From Caballeronia sp. GAFFF1 (GTDB lineage Bacteria > Pseudomonadota > Gammaproteobacteria > Burkholderiales > Burkholderiaceae): a stretch of 64,000 nt of DNA. Shown piece by piece: positions 44,215-54,745 of this stretch; position 1 is the first letter of the stretch, and each line of letters opens with the position of its first letter. Location of the stretch: the NCBI RefSeq assembly GCF_023630705.1, contig NZ_JALQEM010000034.1, positions 124,001 to 188,000 of the forward strand. The letters are read 5' to 3'. Below the pieces are notes generated by a model. That model was not told the origin of the DNA, searched no databases, and saw only the letters and a list, made by a program, of their open reading frames with translations. The position numbers were made by a program, and so were the translations under genes.

Positions 44215-45345
44215 ATGGCAGTTACAGCGCCTGCACAGGGCGGCGAATCGAACGAGTCGACCCAACGCAAATCGTCGCGGCGACGCGTGCTGTTGCTCAC
44301 CGTCGGCATCATCGCCATTGTCGCAGGCCTGATCTGGGGGCTGCGCTGGTGGACGGTCGGCCGCTTCATCGAGAGCACGGACGACGCGTATCTTCAGGCA
44401 GACAGCGTGACCATCGCGCCGAAGGTAGCCGGTTACGTGACCGAAGTGCTCGTCGCCGACAATCAGGCGGTGGCGGCGGGCGCACCGCTCGCGCGGCTCG
44501 ATACGCGCCAGTATCAGGCGTCGCTCGATCAGGCCAAGGCCACGCTCGATGCGCGCGCCGCCGACATCCAGCGTGCCGAGGCGGAGCTCAGGCAGCAGCA
44601 CGCCAATGCCGACCAGGCCAAAGCGCAAGCCGAGGTATCGCGCGTGAGCCTCGCGCACGCGGAAGACGACGTGCGCCGTTATCGGCCGCTCGTCGCCACC
44701 GGGGCGGAAACCGAGGAGCGGCTCGCGAGCCTGGTGAGCACGCGCGATCAGGCCCGCGCCACGCTCGCCGCGAATCTGGCTGCGGCGCGCTCGGCGGCCA
44801 CGCAAATCGGCGCGACAGACGCGCAGATCGTGCAGGCCCGCGCGCAGATGGAAGCCGCACAGGCGCAGATGAACCAGTCGAAGCTCGATCTCAACGACAC
44901 CACGCTGTATAGCCCGCTCGCCGGGCGCGTCGGCGACCGCACCGCGCGCGTCGGCCAATACGTGCAGCCGGGCACGCGTCTGATGACGGTGGTGCCGGTG
45001 CAGAGCGTGTATCTCGAAGCGAACTTCAAGGAAACGCAGGTGGGCCGCATGCGCGTCGGCCAGCCGGCGACGCTGCATGTCGATGCGCTGAAGGGCACCG
45101 ACCTGCACGGCGTCGTCGAGAGCTTCTCGCCCGGCACCGGCGCGCAGTTCGCGCTGTTGCCGCCGGAAAACGCCACCGGCAACTTCACGAAGATCGTGCA
45201 GCGCGTGCCGGTGCGCATTCGCATCGACACCGGGCCGCAAACGCGTCAGGTCCTGCTGCCGGGGCTCTCCGTGACCGTCGACGTGGAGACGAAGTCGGCC
45301 ACCGATGACAGCAAGCGCATCGCAGCCGAGAATCGCCATGACTGA
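44215..45345 (+). CDS. emrA: EmrA/HlyD-type membrane fusion protein
   Basis: The protein is 376 residues from ATG 44215 (GGAGA 8 bases upstream). One TM helix (~24-43) is followed by the lipoyl half-motif 'TIAPKVAGYVTEVLVADNQAVAAGAPLARLD', a long alpha-helical hairpin (~90-215) and 'LYSPLAGRVGDRTARVGQYV', the second lipoyl half. It bridges the inner-membrane pump and the outer-membrane channel. The stop overlaps the start of the pump gene by 8 bases. It is the first gene of a three-gene tripartite efflux operon. Confidence 0.92.
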   Translation: MAVTAPAQGGESNESTQRKSSRRRVLLLTVGIIAIVAGLIWGLRWWTVGRFIESTDDAYLQADSVTIAPKVAGYVTEVLVADNQAVAAGAPLARLDTRQYQASLDQAKATLDARAADIQRAEAELRQQHANADQAKAQAEVSRVSLAHAEDDVRRYRPLVATGAETEERLASLVSTRDQARATLAANLAAARSAATQIGATDAQIVQARAQMEAAQAQMNQSKLDLNDTTLYSPLAGRVGDRTARVGQYVQPGTRLMTVVPVQSVYLEANFKETQVGRMRVGQPATLHVDALKGTDLHGVVESFSPGTGAQFALLPPENATGNFTKIVQRVPVRIRIDTGPQTRQVLLPGLSVTVDVETKSATDDSKRIAAENRHD

Positions 45346-46915
45346 GGCAAGCGCGAACGCGCCGGCACGCGCCACCGCGACGGACTGGATCGCCGTGACC
45401 GCCGGCGCGCTCGGCGCGCTGATGGCCACGCTCGACATCTCCATCACGAACTCGGCGCTGCCGCAAATCCAGGGCGAAATCGGCGCGACCGGCACCGAAG
45501 GCACGTGGACCTCCACCGGCTATCTGATGTCGGAAATCGTGATGATCCCGCTCGCCGCCTGGCTCACGCGCGTCTTCGGCTTGCGCAATTTCCTGCTTGG
45601 CAACGCGGTGCTGTTCACGCTCTTCTCCGCCATGTGCGGCCTTTCGCATTCGCTGCCGATGATGGTGGCCGGCCGCATCGGCCAGGGCTTCACCGGCGGC
45701 GCGATGATTCCCACGGCGCAGACCATCATCCGCACACGGCTGCCACGCGAGCAGATGCCGGTAGGCATGACCATCTTCGGCCTGATCGTGCTGCTCGGGC
45801 CGCTCATGGGGCCGGTGGTCGGCGGCTGGCTCGCGGAAAACATCTCGTGGTCGTGGTGCTTCTTTCTCAACTTGCCGGTGGGCGTCGCGCTGGTGGCGCT
45901 CCTGCTTTCCGGTCTGCCGTCCGAGAAGTCCCAGTGGGACGCGTTCTTCAAGGCCGACTGGATCGGCATTGCAGGTCTCGCTATCGGGCTCAGTTCGCTC
46001 ACGGTCGTGCTCGAAGAAGGCCAGCGCAATCAGTGGTTCGAATCGAGCGAGATCGTGCTGCTCTCGTGCGTGGCCGCGTTCGGCATGGTGTTGATCGCGG
46101 TGTCGCAAGTGGTGGCGAAGCGCCCGATCGTGCGGCTCTCGCTCTTGCGCAATCCGCGCTACGCGAGCGTCATTCTCATCGTCTTCGCCGTTGGCGCAGG
46201 ACTCTATTGCGTGTCGTTTCTGCTGCCGCAGTTCCTGAGCATCGTCGCGGGCTATAACGCGCTGCAATCCGGCTCCATCATGCTGATTTCCGGCGTGCCC
46301 GCGTTTCTCATCATGCCCGTGCTGCCGCGCCTGCTCGGCAAGGTGGACTCGCGCGCGCTCGTGATCGCGGGCCTCCTCTGCTTCGCGGGAAGCTGCCTGC
46401 TGGACATTTCGCTGACCGCGCAGAGTGTCGGCCACGACTTCTTCTGGTCGCAGATTCTGCGCGGCATCGGCCAGATGCTCGCGATGATGCCGCTGAATCA
46501 GGCGTCGATGGCCGCGGTGTCGCGCGAAGAATCGGGCGATGCGGCCGGGCTCTACAACATGGCGCGCAATCTCGGCGGCTCGGTCGGGCTCGCGATTCTC
46601 GGCACGGTGATCGACCGGCGCAACGACTTTCATAGCGCGGCCATCCGCGAATCGGTGACGGCGAATTCGGTCATCGGCCAGGAGCGCATGGCCGGCAGCG
46701 CCGCGAGTTTCTTCGCGCAGACCGGCGACATGGCGCACGCAAAGTTGCAGGCGCTTGGGCAACTCTCGATGCAGATCGGCCAGCAAGCCGTCGTCATGAC
46801 GTACTCCGAAACGTTTTACGTGCTCGCCATCGCGCTGCTCGCCTGCCTGCCGCTTGCGATGTTGCTGAAAACGCCGTCGTTCAAACCCGGCGAAGCGCCG
46901 TCCGCCGGACACTGA
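45338..46915 (+). CDS. emrB: EmrB-type DHA2 MFS efflux pump
   Basis: The protein is 525 residues from ATG 45338. Fourteen hydrophobic segments fit the DHA2 (14-TM) family, with 'LMATLDISITNSALPQIQGEIG' in TM1, 'WLTRVFGLRNFLLGN' in loop 2-3, and motif C 'LIVLLGPLMGPVVGGWLAENISW'. It should export drugs or aromatic compounds by proton antiport with the HlyD partner. It is tightly coupled to the genes on both sides (8-base overlap; 4-base gap to nodT). Confidence 0.92.
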   Translation: MTEASANAPARATATDWIAVTAGALGALMATLDISITNSALPQIQGEIGATGTEGTWTSTGYLMSEIVMIPLAAWLTRVFGLRNFLLGNAVLFTLFSAMCGLSHSLPMMVAGRIGQGFTGGAMIPTAQTIIRTRLPREQMPVGMTIFGLIVLLGPLMGPVVGGWLAENISWSWCFFLNLPVGVALVALLLSGLPSEKSQWDAFFKADWIGIAGLAIGLSSLTVVLEEGQRNQWFESSEIVLLSCVAAFGMVLIAVSQVVAKRPIVRLSLLRNPRYASVILIVFAVGAGLYCVSFLLPQFLSIVAGYNALQSGSIMLISGVPAFLIMPVLPRLLGKVDSRALVIAGLLCFAGSCLLDISLTAQSVGHDFFWSQILRGIGQMLAMMPLNQASMAAVSREESGDAAGLYNMARNLGGSVGLAILGTVIDRRNDFHSAAIRESVTANSVIGQERMAGSAASFFAQTGDMAHAKLQALGQLSMQIGQQAVVMTYSETFYVLAIALLACLPLAMLLKTPSFKPGEAPSAGH

Positions 46916-46919
46916 AGCA

Positions 46920-48392
46920 ATGAATCCCCACACGATGTCCCGTTCTCATTCTGGTTTCACGCGCCTGCTGCCGCTCGCGGCGCTCGCACTCGCGGCATGC
47001 ACCGTCGGACCCGACTATCACGGCGCGCCCGAGGTCGCCGCGCAATCGGCGCAAAGCGGCACGTTCGTGCGCGCGCCGTCGCAGGGCGTGCTCGCCACGC
47101 GCGCGCCGGCCGCATGGTGGCGCTCGCTGAACGATCCGCAACTCGACGCGCTGATCGACGCCGCGCTCGACGGCAATCTCGACGTGAAGATGGCGCAGGC
47201 ACGCTTGCGCCAGGCGCGCTCGCAATTGCGCGGGGAACGCGCGAACGCGTTGCCGAAGGCTTCGGCGTCCGCGGCGGCGTTGCGCATGCGCTCGCCTGAC
47301 ACGGCGATTCTCGGGGAATCGGAAGGCTCCGGCGGCCGTGGCCCGCTGGACTTCTACACCGTCGGCTTCGATGCATCGTGGGAGATCGACCTCTTCGGCG
47401 GCACGCGCCGCGCGATCGAAGCGGCATCGGGCGAAGCGCAAGCCGTGCAGGCCGATCTCGCCGATACGCAAGTGTCGCTGGCCGCCGAGGTCGCGTCCGC
47501 CTATATCGACTTGCGCGACGAGCAAGAACGGCTCGCGCTCGCGCAGCGCACCGCCGACTATCAGCAGCAGATGCTCACGTTGACCGAGCAGCGCCGCGCA
47601 CGCGGCACAGCGGCCGAAGTGGATGTCGAGCGGCTGAACACGCAGGTCAACGCGACGCGCGCGACGCTCGTGCCGCTGCAAGTGCAGATTACCGATTCGC
47701 TGGATCAACTCGCGGTGCTGACGGGCCGCGCGCCCGGCGCGCTCGATGCCGAGCTCGCGCAGCCCGCTCCGCTGCCGGCGCTGCCCGCGTCGGTTCCGAT
47801 CGGCGATCCCGCGACGATGTTGCAGCAGCGCCCGGACATTCGCGCGGCGGAGCGGCGTCTTGCATCGAGCAACGCGCAAATCGGCGAGCATATCGCGGAT
47901 TACTTTCCGAAGGTCTCGCTGCTCGGCGATATCGGATTCTCGGCGTCGGAGCCGGGGCATCTGATCCGCAAGGAGAACTTCTCGTGGCTCGGCGTGCCGT
48001 ATCTGCAATGGAACGTGCTCGATTTCGGCCGCACGGCGGCGAGCGTCGATGCAGCGAAGGCATCGCGTGACGAAGCCGAGGCGCGTTACGGCAAAACCGT
48101 GCTCGCCGCGCTGAAGGACGCGAATTCGGCGCTTTCACGTTATGGCAACCAGCGCGAGCACGTCGTGCGGCTTCAGGAAGTGCAGGCGTCCTCGGAGCGG
48201 TCGGCTACGCTCGTGCGTCAACGGTACACGGCGGGCGTTTCCACGCTCATCGACTTGCTCGACGCACAGCGCACCGAATTCGCCGCGCAACAGGACGTGG
48301 TCGCGGCGCGCGCTGAGTTGCTGAAAGATTTCGTGTCGCTGCAAAAGAGTCTCGGCCTCGGTTGGCAACAAGCGTCAGATTCGACTTCCTGA
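46920..48392 (+). CDS. NodT-type outer-membrane efflux lipoprotein
   Basis: The protein is 490 residues. The signal peptide carries the lipobox L-A-A-C followed by 'TVGPDYHGAPEV', the standard NodT/OprM start. Two repeated outer-membrane-efflux domains follow ('WEIDLFGGTRRAIEAASGEAQA' and 'LQWNVLDFGRTAASVDAAKASRDEAEARY'), which form the trimeric TolC-like channel. It completes the EmrAB-type system by providing its own outer-membrane exit. Confidence 0.92.
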   Translation: MNPHTMSRSHSGFTRLLPLAALALAACTVGPDYHGAPEVAAQSAQSGTFVRAPSQGVLATRAPAAWWRSLNDPQLDALIDAALDGNLDVKMAQARLRQARSQLRGERANALPKASASAAALRMRSPDTAILGESEGSGGRGPLDFYTVGFDASWEIDLFGGTRRAIEAASGEAQAVQADLADTQVSLAAEVASAYIDLRDEQERLALAQRTADYQQQMLTLTEQRRARGTAAEVDVERLNTQVNATRATLVPLQVQITDSLDQLAVLTGRAPGALDAELAQPAPLPALPASVPIGDPATMLQQRPDIRAAERRLASSNAQIGEHIADYFPKVSLLGDIGFSASEPGHLIRKENFSWLGVPYLQWNVLDFGRTAASVDAAKASRDEAEARYGKTVLAALKDANSALSRYGNQREHVVRLQEVQASSERSATLVRQRYTAGVSTLIDLLDAQRTEFAAQQDVVAARAELLKDFVSLQKSLGLGWQQASDSTS

Positions 48393-48479
48393 CAAAAACA
48401 TTCGATTGCTCTGCGGAATGCATCTTGCAACAGCGTTCAGCCTTGGACCCTGTGCTTCCGGCATCACGCGGAGAATCGA

Positions 48480-50276
48480 ATGCATCGAGCGAAACACCCT
48501 GACACACGACTTAACACTCTTACACGCGCATTGCTGATCGCGGCGAGCGCCGCGGCCTTCAGCACCGCCACGCAGGCGCAAACGGCAACGCCGATCAACA
48601 CGCAGGCGGCGCCGGCAGCCGTGGCGGCGAGCGCGCCCGCCTCGTCGCCGCTGCCGCCGTCCGAGCTTTACGGCGAGCTGTATCGCGAGGTGCAACTCGC
48701 GCACGTCTATCCCGATAGCAAGACCTTCGCCGACATGACGCCGAACGTGTCGCCGCAGCAGGTCATGATCGACTATGCGAACAGGACGCAGCCGTTCGAT
48801 CTCGCGCGCTTCGTCGGCTCGCACTTCACGCTGCCGCAGCGGGAAACCAAGGGCTACACGTCCGACCCGAACGAGAGCGTGACGCAGCATATCGACACGC
48901 TCTGGAACGTTTTGCGCCGCAATCGGGATGCGAACGCGAGCCCGTGGTCATCGCTGTTGCCGCTGCCGTACGCGTACGTCGTGCCGGGCGACCGCTTCGA
49001 CGAGATCTACTACTGGGATTCGTACTTCATCATGCTCGGACTGCGGCAAAGCGGGCAGCGTGAGTTGATGAAAAACGAGCTGGATAACTTCGCGACGCTC
49101 ATCGACCGATACGGGCATATTCCGAACGGCAACCGCAGCTACTATCTGAGCCGCTCGCAGCCGCCCTTCTTCGCGCAAATGGTTCAGCTCGCGGCGGAAA
49201 CCGACGGCGACAGCGCGTATCTGCGCTATCTGCCCGAACTCGCGCGCGAATACGCGTACTGGATGGACGGCGAGAACAAGGTCGCGCCCGGCGAGGCGTA
49301 TCGGCATGTCGTGCGCCTGTCCGACGGCACGCTCCTGAACCGCTATTGGGACGACCGTGCCACGCCGCGCGACGAGTCGTACCGTGAAGACGTGGAGACG
49401 GCCAGGCAGATGCCGCAACGCAATTCCGAAGACTTGTGGCGCAATCTGCGCGCAGGCGGCGAAACCGGCTGGGACTTCAGTTCGCGCTGGTTCTCGGACG
49501 GCAAGTCGCTCGCGACGATCGAAGTCACGTCGCTCGCGCCGGTCGATCTGAACGCGCTGCTCTACGATCTCGAACGCACGCTGGCGCGGGCGTATCGCGT
49601 GAAGGGCGATGCGGCGCAAGCCGAAGACTTGGAACAGCGCGCGCACGCGCGGGCGCAGGCGATCCGCAGCCATCTCTGGGACCCGCAACTGCATGCGTTC
49701 GGCGATTACGATTTCGTCGCGCACGCGCTCACGCATCGCCTGAGCGCCGCGACGGTGTATCCGCTGTACGCGGGCATCGCGACGAAAGCGCAGGCGGGTG
49801 CGGTGGCATCGACGATTCGCGGCAAGCTCCTGCGCGCGGGCGGGCTCGCGACCACGACGGTGCGCTCCGGCCAGCAATGGGACGAGCCGAACGGCTGGGC
49901 GCCGCTGCAATATCTCGCGGTCATGGGCTTGCGCCGCTATGGCGAGTCCGCGCTCGCGCGGCAAATCGCGGAACGCTGGATTCAGACGAACGTCGCGTAT
50001 TACCAGCACACCGGCAAGCTCGTCGAGAAATACGATGTGGACGCGAAAGCGGGTTCGACCGCGGCGGGCGGCGGCGAGTATCCGTTGCAGGACGGCTTCG
50101 GCTGGACCAACGGCGTGCTGCGCACGTTGATGGTCATGTATCCGTCGGCGGCGGGCGCGACCACGCGTCCGGTCGATGTCCCTTCGGGCGCGGCCGGCGT
50201 CGCGGACGCGGCGGCTTCGGCGGCCAAGGCGTCGAAGAATACGCATCGGCTGGTTCCCACGCCGAGCGGGGAATAA
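48480..50276 (+). CDS. treA: Periplasmic trehalase (GH37)
   Basis: The 598-residue protein has a signal peptide ending near 'STATQAQ'. GH37 signatures are clear: '[28 protein letters not shown]', '[22 protein letters not shown]' (trehalase signature 1), '[13 protein letters not shown]' with the catalytic Asp, and '[23 protein letters not shown]' (signature 2). It hydrolyses external trehalose to two glucose molecules. The C-terminus has an Ala/Ser-rich tail of ~35 residues. It appears monocistronic. Confidence 0.95.
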   Translation: MHRAKHPDTRLNTLTRALLIAASAAAFSTATQAQTATPINTQAAPAAVAASAPASSPLPPSELYGELYREVQLAHVYPDSKTFADMTPNVSPQQVMIDYANRTQPFDLARFVGSHFTLPQRETKGYTSDPNESVTQHIDTLWNVLRRNRDANASPWSSLLPLPYAYVVPGDRFDEIYYWDSYFIMLGLRQSGQRELMKNELDNFATLIDRYGHIPNGNRSYYLSRSQPPFFAQMVQLAAETDGDSAYLRYLPELAREYAYWMDGENKVAPGEAYRHVVRLSDGTLLNRYWDDRATPRDESYREDVETARQMPQRNSEDLWRNLRAGGETGWDFSSRWFSDGKSLATIEVTSLAPVDLNALLYDLERTLARAYRVKGDAAQAEDLEQRAHARAQAIRSHLWDPQLHAFGDYDFVAHALTHRLSAATVYPLYAGIATKAQAGAVASTIRGKLLRAGGLATTTVRSGQQWDEPNGWAPLQYLAVMGLRRYGESALARQIAERWIQTNVAYYQHTGKLVEKYDVDAKAGSTAAGGGEYPLQDGFGWTNGVLRTLMVMYPSAAGATTRPVDVPSGAAGVADAAASAAKASKNTHRLVPTPSGE

Positions 50277-50361
50277 GCGATTTAGGATCGTCGGAAATCG
50301 GGACCGTGCGCGGCGCTATACTCACGCGCTTTTGCGCCACGCACGGCCCGAAGGACAACCG

Positions 50362-50703
50362 ATGAACGCACTTCCCCCTTGCCCGCACTGCCATTCCGCA
50401 TTCACGTACGAAGACGGCGGCGCATACGTCTGCCCGGAGTGCGCGCACGAATGGACCGCAAACGCGGATACCGCTGCCGAAGCATCCGCGAAGGTTTATC
50501 GCGATGCGGCGGGCAACGTGCTCAACGACGGCGACACCGTCACGGTCATCAAGGACCTGAAGCTGAAGGGCTCGGGCGGCGTCATCAAGATGGGCACGAA
50601 GGTCAAGAATATCCGCCTCGTGGATAGCGACCACGATATCGACTGCAAGATCGACGGCTTTGGCGCAATGAGCCTCAAATCGGAGTTCGTGCGCAAGGCC
50701 TGA
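50362..50703 (+). CDS. yjdM: PhnA/YjdM zinc-ribbon protein
   Basis: The protein is 113 residues from ATG 50362. The N-terminal zinc ribbon has two CxxC pairs ('[10 protein letters not shown]' and 'CPECAHEW'), and the C-terminal domain reads '[21 protein letters not shown]' and '[24 protein letters not shown]', the PhnA-domain consensus. The biochemical role is not established despite the old phosphonoacetate-hydrolase name. Length is normal for the family. Confidence 0.93.
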   Translation: MNALPPCPHCHSAFTYEDGGAYVCPECAHEWTANADTAAEASAKVYRDAAGNVLNDGDTVTVIKDLKLKGSGGVIKMGTKVKNIRLVDSDHDIDCKIDGFGAMSLKSEFVRKA

Positions 50704-50750
50704 CGATTCGAGCCGCGCGGCCGGCAAGCGCATTGTAAAGATGCGTTACG

Positions 50751-53150
50751 ATGCGTGTTTTCCACGCCCCGCCCCGTCGTTTCGTCTTGACTGCGCCTGA
50801 AATCAAAGTCATCGCCCGCGCGATGCTCGCCCGTCTCGCGGCCCGGCTGCGTCCGCACGTCCGGCCGCGCACGCTTCTTCTGCTGCCGGCGCTCTTCGTC
50901 CTGTACGTGCTCGTGCTGATTCCGTTCACGCCCGGCATCAGCGATATCCGCAAGGCCAAGGTCGATCAGCCCGCGCAGATCCTTTCCGCCGATGGCAAGC
51001 TGCTCGCCGAGTTCAAGCCGACGCATCGCGAATGGGTGAGCGTGAAGCAGGTCTCGCCTTACGTCATCGACGCGCTCATCTCCACCGAAGACCGGCGCTT
51101 CTACTCGCATCACGGCATCGACTGGCGGCGCACGGCGTCGGCGGCGCTGCACACGTTCTCGGGCGATCGCCAGGGCGGATCGACGCTCACGCAGCAACTC
51201 GCGCGCAATCTGTATCCCGATGAAATCGGCCGCTCGCAGACGCTCACGCGCAAGCTCAAGGAAGCGATTACCGCGTTCAAGATCGAAGCCGTTTATTCGA
51301 AAGACGAGATTCTCGAAACGTATCTGAACACGGTGCCGTTCCTGTACAACGCGTACGGCATCGAAATGGCCGCGCGCACGTACTTCGGCAAGTCCGCGGG
51401 CCAGCTCGACGTGCTCGAAAGCGCGACGCTCATCGGCATGCTTAAGGGCAACAGCTATTACAACCCGGTGATCAACCCCGAGCGCGCGCTGGACCGGCGC
51501 AATATCGTGCTCGGGCAGATGGTGCGCTTCGGGCATCTTCCGCCCGCCAGGCTCGACGCGCTCGCGAAGCGGCCGCTGCGCATCGACTTCGAGCGGCAGA
51601 CCGAAGAGCCGGGACGCGCGCCGCACTTCGCGCAGCAGTTGCGCAAGTGGCTGATCGCGTGGGCCGACGACAACGACTTCAATATCTATTCGGATGGCCT
51701 CGTCGTACGTACGACCATCGACTCGCGCCTTCAGGCGATGGCCACGCAGGCGCTCGCGTTGCAGGGCAATCAGTTGCAGTCGATCGCCAACGCCGCTTGG
51801 AACGGACACGGCGGCTGCGCGAACGCGGACGCCGATCTGGCGCGCGCGTTCGTGCGCGAGACGAGCGAATACCGCGCCGCCCGCGATGCCGGCGCGACCG
51901 ACGCTGACGCCGTCAAGCATCTCATGGCGGACCGCGCGTTCATGCGCAACGTCTGCGAGAACAAGACGCGCGTGCAGGCCGCGTTTCTCGCGCTCGACCC
52001 GCGCAACGGGCAGATCAAGGCGTGGGTCGGCAGCCGCGACTTCACGCAGGACCCGTTCGACCATGTTCAACAGGCGCGGCGTCAGCCGGGCTCCACCTTC
52101 AAGCCCTTCGTCTATGGCGCGGCGTTCGAGCGCGGCGCGCTGCCGACTGACACCTTCATCGATCAGGACGTGACCATTCCCGTGAAGGGCAACGAGACCT
52201 GGCATCCCACGGACGAAGCGCCGCCGAGCGGCCGTCCGGTGAGCCTTCGCGACGGCATCGCGTTCTCGAAGAACCGCATCACCGCGCAACTGATGCAGTC
52301 GGTCGGCCCGGCGCGCGTCGCACGCCTCGCGCGGGACATGGGCGTGCGCGAGAGTCATCTCGACGTGGTGCCGTCGCTTGCGCTCGGCACGAGTCCGGTG
52401 ACGCTGAAAGAGATGGTCTCGGCATACGGCACCATCGCCGACAACGGCAATTACATGGAGCCGCTACTCGTCACGCGCATCGAGAACCGCAAGGGCGACG
52501 TGCTCGCGCAGTTCGAGAGCACGCCGGAGCGGGCGCTGTCGATCGATGCGACGCACAAGCTCGTCGACGTGATGCGCGATGTCGTGAATCGCGGCACGGG
52601 CACGGCCATTCGCACGCGCTTTGGCATTCGCGGAGATGTGGCGGGCAAGACGGGCACGACACAGGACAACGCGGACGGCTGGTTCATTCTGATGCATCCG
52701 CAACTGGTGGCGGGCGCGTGGGTCGGCTTCAACGACAGCCGCGTGACGCTGCGCAGCGACTACTGGGGGCAAGGCGCGCATAGCGCGTTGCCGATGGTCG
52801 GCGACTTCGTGCAACGCGCGTTGCGCTCGCATCTGATCGACTCGCGCGCGCGCTTCGACATGCAGGCGCCGCCGAGCGCGTGGCAGACCTTCGTCACGCG
52901 GCTGCGCGGATGGATGGACGAGACGTTCGCGAAGAAACCTGCGCCGGGCGCGGCGAAGCCCGCGCAGACGGCGGTGCAAAAGCCCGCGCGCGTGAAGCGG
53001 GCGCCCGCCGAACCGGTGGCGGAAGTGACGGAAGAGCCGCCGCAGCCGCCGATTCTGCCTGCCGAACCGCCGCTGCTTCCTGCTTCGACCGCTTCGACGG
53101 CGGTTGCCGCGAGCGACGCGCCCGCGGCGGCATCCGCCACGGAGCCGTAA
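50751..53150 (+). CDS. Class A penicillin-binding protein (glycosyltransferase/transpeptidase)
   Basis: The 799-residue protein has a TM anchor at ~43-62, then a GT51 domain with 'ISTEDRRFYSHHGIDW' (catalytic Glu), 'GGSTLTQQLARNLYP' and 'EILETYLNTVPF'. The transpeptidase domain has 'PGSTFKPFVYGAAFE' (S-T-F-K nucleophile), S-K-N in 'FSKNRITAQL' and 'AGKTGTTQDNADGWF'. The Pro/Ala/Lys-rich C-terminal tail (~720-799) looks disordered. It polymerises and crosslinks peptidoglycan in the periplasm. The start may instead be ATG 50823. Confidence 0.93.
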   Translation: MRVFHAPPRRFVLTAPEIKVIARAMLARLAARLRPHVRPRTLLLLPALFVLYVLVLIPFTPGISDIRKAKVDQPAQILSADGKLLAEFKPTHREWVSVKQVSPYVIDALISTEDRRFYSHHGIDWRRTASAALHTFSGDRQGGSTLTQQLARNLYPDEIGRSQTLTRKLKEAITAFKIEAVYSKDEILETYLNTVPFLYNAYGIEMAARTYFGKSAGQLDVLESATLIGMLKGNSYYNPVINPERALDRRNIVLGQMVRFGHLPPARLDALAKRPLRIDFERQTEEPGRAPHFAQQLRKWLIAWADDNDFNIYSDGLVVRTTIDSRLQAMATQALALQGNQLQSIANAAWNGHGGCANADADLARAFVRETSEYRAARDAGATDADAVKHLMADRAFMRNVCENKTRVQAAFLALDPRNGQIKAWVGSRDFTQDPFDHVQQARRQPGSTFKPFVYGAAFERGALPTDTFIDQDVTIPVKGNETWHPTDEAPPSGRPVSLRDGIAFSKNRITAQLMQSVGPARVARLARDMGVRESHLDVVPSLALGTSPVTLKEMVSAYGTIADNGNYMEPLLVTRIENRKGDVLAQFESTPERALSIDATHKLVDVMRDVVNRGTGTAIRTRFGIRGDVAGKTGTTQDNADGWFILMHPQLVAGAWVGFNDSRVTLRSDYWGQGAHSALPMVGDFVQRALRSHLIDSRARFDMQAPPSAWQTFVTRLRGWMDETFAKKPAPGAAKPAQTAVQKPARVKRAPAEPVAEVTEEPPQPPILPAEPPLLPASTASTAVAASDAPAAASATEP

Positions 53151-53152
53151 GC

Positions 53153-53920
53153 TCAGGCTTCGGAGAAGAACCCGGCGACGATATCGTCTTTCAGGCGCGC
53201 GAGTCGCGCATCGGTGCGCTGGCGCGGACGCGGCACGTCGACATCGACGATGTCGGCGATGCGTCCCGGCCGCGCCTGCATGACCACGACGCGATCCGCG
53301 AGCAGCACCGCTTCCTCGACATCGTGCGTGACGAGGACCATCGTGATCCGCTCGGCGGCCCAGATGCGTTGAAGTTCGTCCTGCATGCGGGCACGCGTGA
53401 GCGCATCGAGCGCGCCGAACGGCTCATCGAGCAGCAACAGGCGCGGCCGATTGACGAGACCGCGCGCAATCGCCACGCGCTGCGCCATGCCGCCCGACAG
53501 TTGATGCGGATAGTGCCGCTCATACCCGCGCAGCCCGACGAGCGCGATGTGCTCGGCCACTGCCCTCGCCTTGTCGCCCTTCGACAAGCGCGCATTGCGC
53601 AGCGCCACCGCCACGTTCTGTTCGACATCGAGCCACGGAAACAGGCGGTGATCCTGAAACACGATGCCGCGTGATAAATCTGTCGAAACGACGCGCGCGC
53701 CGTCGAAGTCGATCTCGCCTTCGAAACCGTCGTCGAGCCCCGCGACGAGCCGCAAAAGCGTCGACTTCCCGCATCCGCTCGCGCCTACGATGCTCACGAA
53801 CTCGCCGCTTCGCACGTTCAGATCGATGCGCTCGAGCACTGGCGGGCTGTCGTCGCCCGCGAAACGCTTGCTCACGTGCCGCAAGGCGAGGCTGCCGTCC
53901 TGCGCTGCTATCGCTTCCAT
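53153..53920 (-). CDS. ssuB: ABC transporter ATPase, sulfonate/nitrate (SsuB/TauB) type
   Basis: This 255-residue ATPase has a normal Walker A (GASGCGKST), Q-loop, signature 'LSGGMAQRVAIARGL', Walker B 'LLLLDEPFGALD' and switch His ('VLVTHDVEEAV'). It is the last gene of the minus-strand sulfonate-type operon and converges on the PBP gene with 2 bases between the stops. Its canonical motifs contrast with those of VexC in the same window. Confidence 0.92.
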   Translation of the reverse strand: MEAIAAQDGSLALRHVSKRFAGDDSPPVLERIDLNVRSGEFVSIVGASGCGKSTLLRLVAGLDDGFEGEIDFDGARVVSTDLSRGIVFQDHRLFPWLDVEQNVAVALRNARLSKGDKARAVAEHIALVGLRGYERHYPHQLSGGMAQRVAIARGLVNRPRLLLLDEPFGALDALTRARMQDELQRIWAAERITMVLVTHDVEEAVLLADRVVVMQARPGRIADIVDVDVPRPRQRTDARLARLKDDIVAGFFSEA

Positions 53921-53932
53921 TCGTTCTTCTCC

Positions 53933-54736
53933 TCAAACATAGCGCGATGCATCGAACCATCGCCGCTGTATCGCGCGGGCGAGCGCATTGAGCGCCCAGC
54001 CCGTTATTCCGACGACGACCACGCCGAACAGAACGAGGTCCATCCGAAACTCCTCGCTGCCGTCCACGAGCGTATTGCCGATGCCGCTGCCCGCGACCAG
54101 CAGATACTCCGCGCCGAGCGTGGCGAGCCACGAATAGATGAGCGCGAGGTAAATACCCGTGAAGATGGACGGCAACGCGGCGGGCAAGACCACATGCGCG
54201 AGCATTTGCAGCTTGCCGTAGCCGAACGTGCGCGCGACCTCGGTCCATTGCGGCGGCACGGCGCGAATGCCGTCGCTCGTATGCACGACGACCGGCACCA
54301 GCGCGGCGAGCGAGAGGAAGACGACCTTCGCGACATCGCCGAGTCCGAACCACACGGAGATGAGCGGAATCCACGCGAACAGCGACACCTGCTTGAACGT
54401 GTCGAAGCTCGGCGCAATGGCGCGATGCGCGAGCCGCGAGATGCCGAGGAGCGCGCCCAAGGCGAGGCCGAGCGTGGTACCGATCACGAAGCCCGTCAAT
54501 TCCCGCGCGAGCGATGCCGACAACGCACGTGCGAGCGCGCCGCTTCGGGCCTGTTCCAGCGCGACATGAAGCACTTGCGCGGGCGAGACCATCACGCCGT
54601 GGCCGGGCTGCGCGTGACGCGACACGAGCCACCAGAGCGCGAGCGCCGCGAGCGGCAGCACGACGCCGCGCCAGCGCTGCGGACCGGCGGTACGTGGCTT
54701 GTCGGGCGTTCCGGCTTCGAGTTCGAGTGTGGACAT
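53933..54736 (-). CDS. ABC transporter permease, SsuC/TauC type (second permease)
   Basis: This 267-residue permease has about six TM segments and the EAA-type loop 'VARTFGYGKLQMLAHVVLPAALPSIFTGIYLALIYSWLATLGAEYLL'. It is 9 bases from the other permease gene and 12 from the ATPase gene. It pairs with the preceding permease in the same operon; normal SsuABC systems have one permease gene. Confidence 0.9.
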   Translation of the reverse strand: MSTLELEAGTPDKPRTAGPQRWRGVVLPLAALALWWLVSRHAQPGHGVMVSPAQVLHVALEQARSGALARALSASLARELTGFVIGTTLGLALGALLGISRLAHRAIAPSFDTFKQVSLFAWIPLISVWFGLGDVAKVVFLSLAALVPVVVHTSDGIRAVPPQWTEVARTFGYGKLQMLAHVVLPAALPSIFTGIYLALIYSWLATLGAEYLLVAGSGIGNTLVDGSEEFRMDLVLFGVVVVGITGWALNALARAIQRRWFDASRYV

Positions 54737-54745
54737 GTCGGCTCC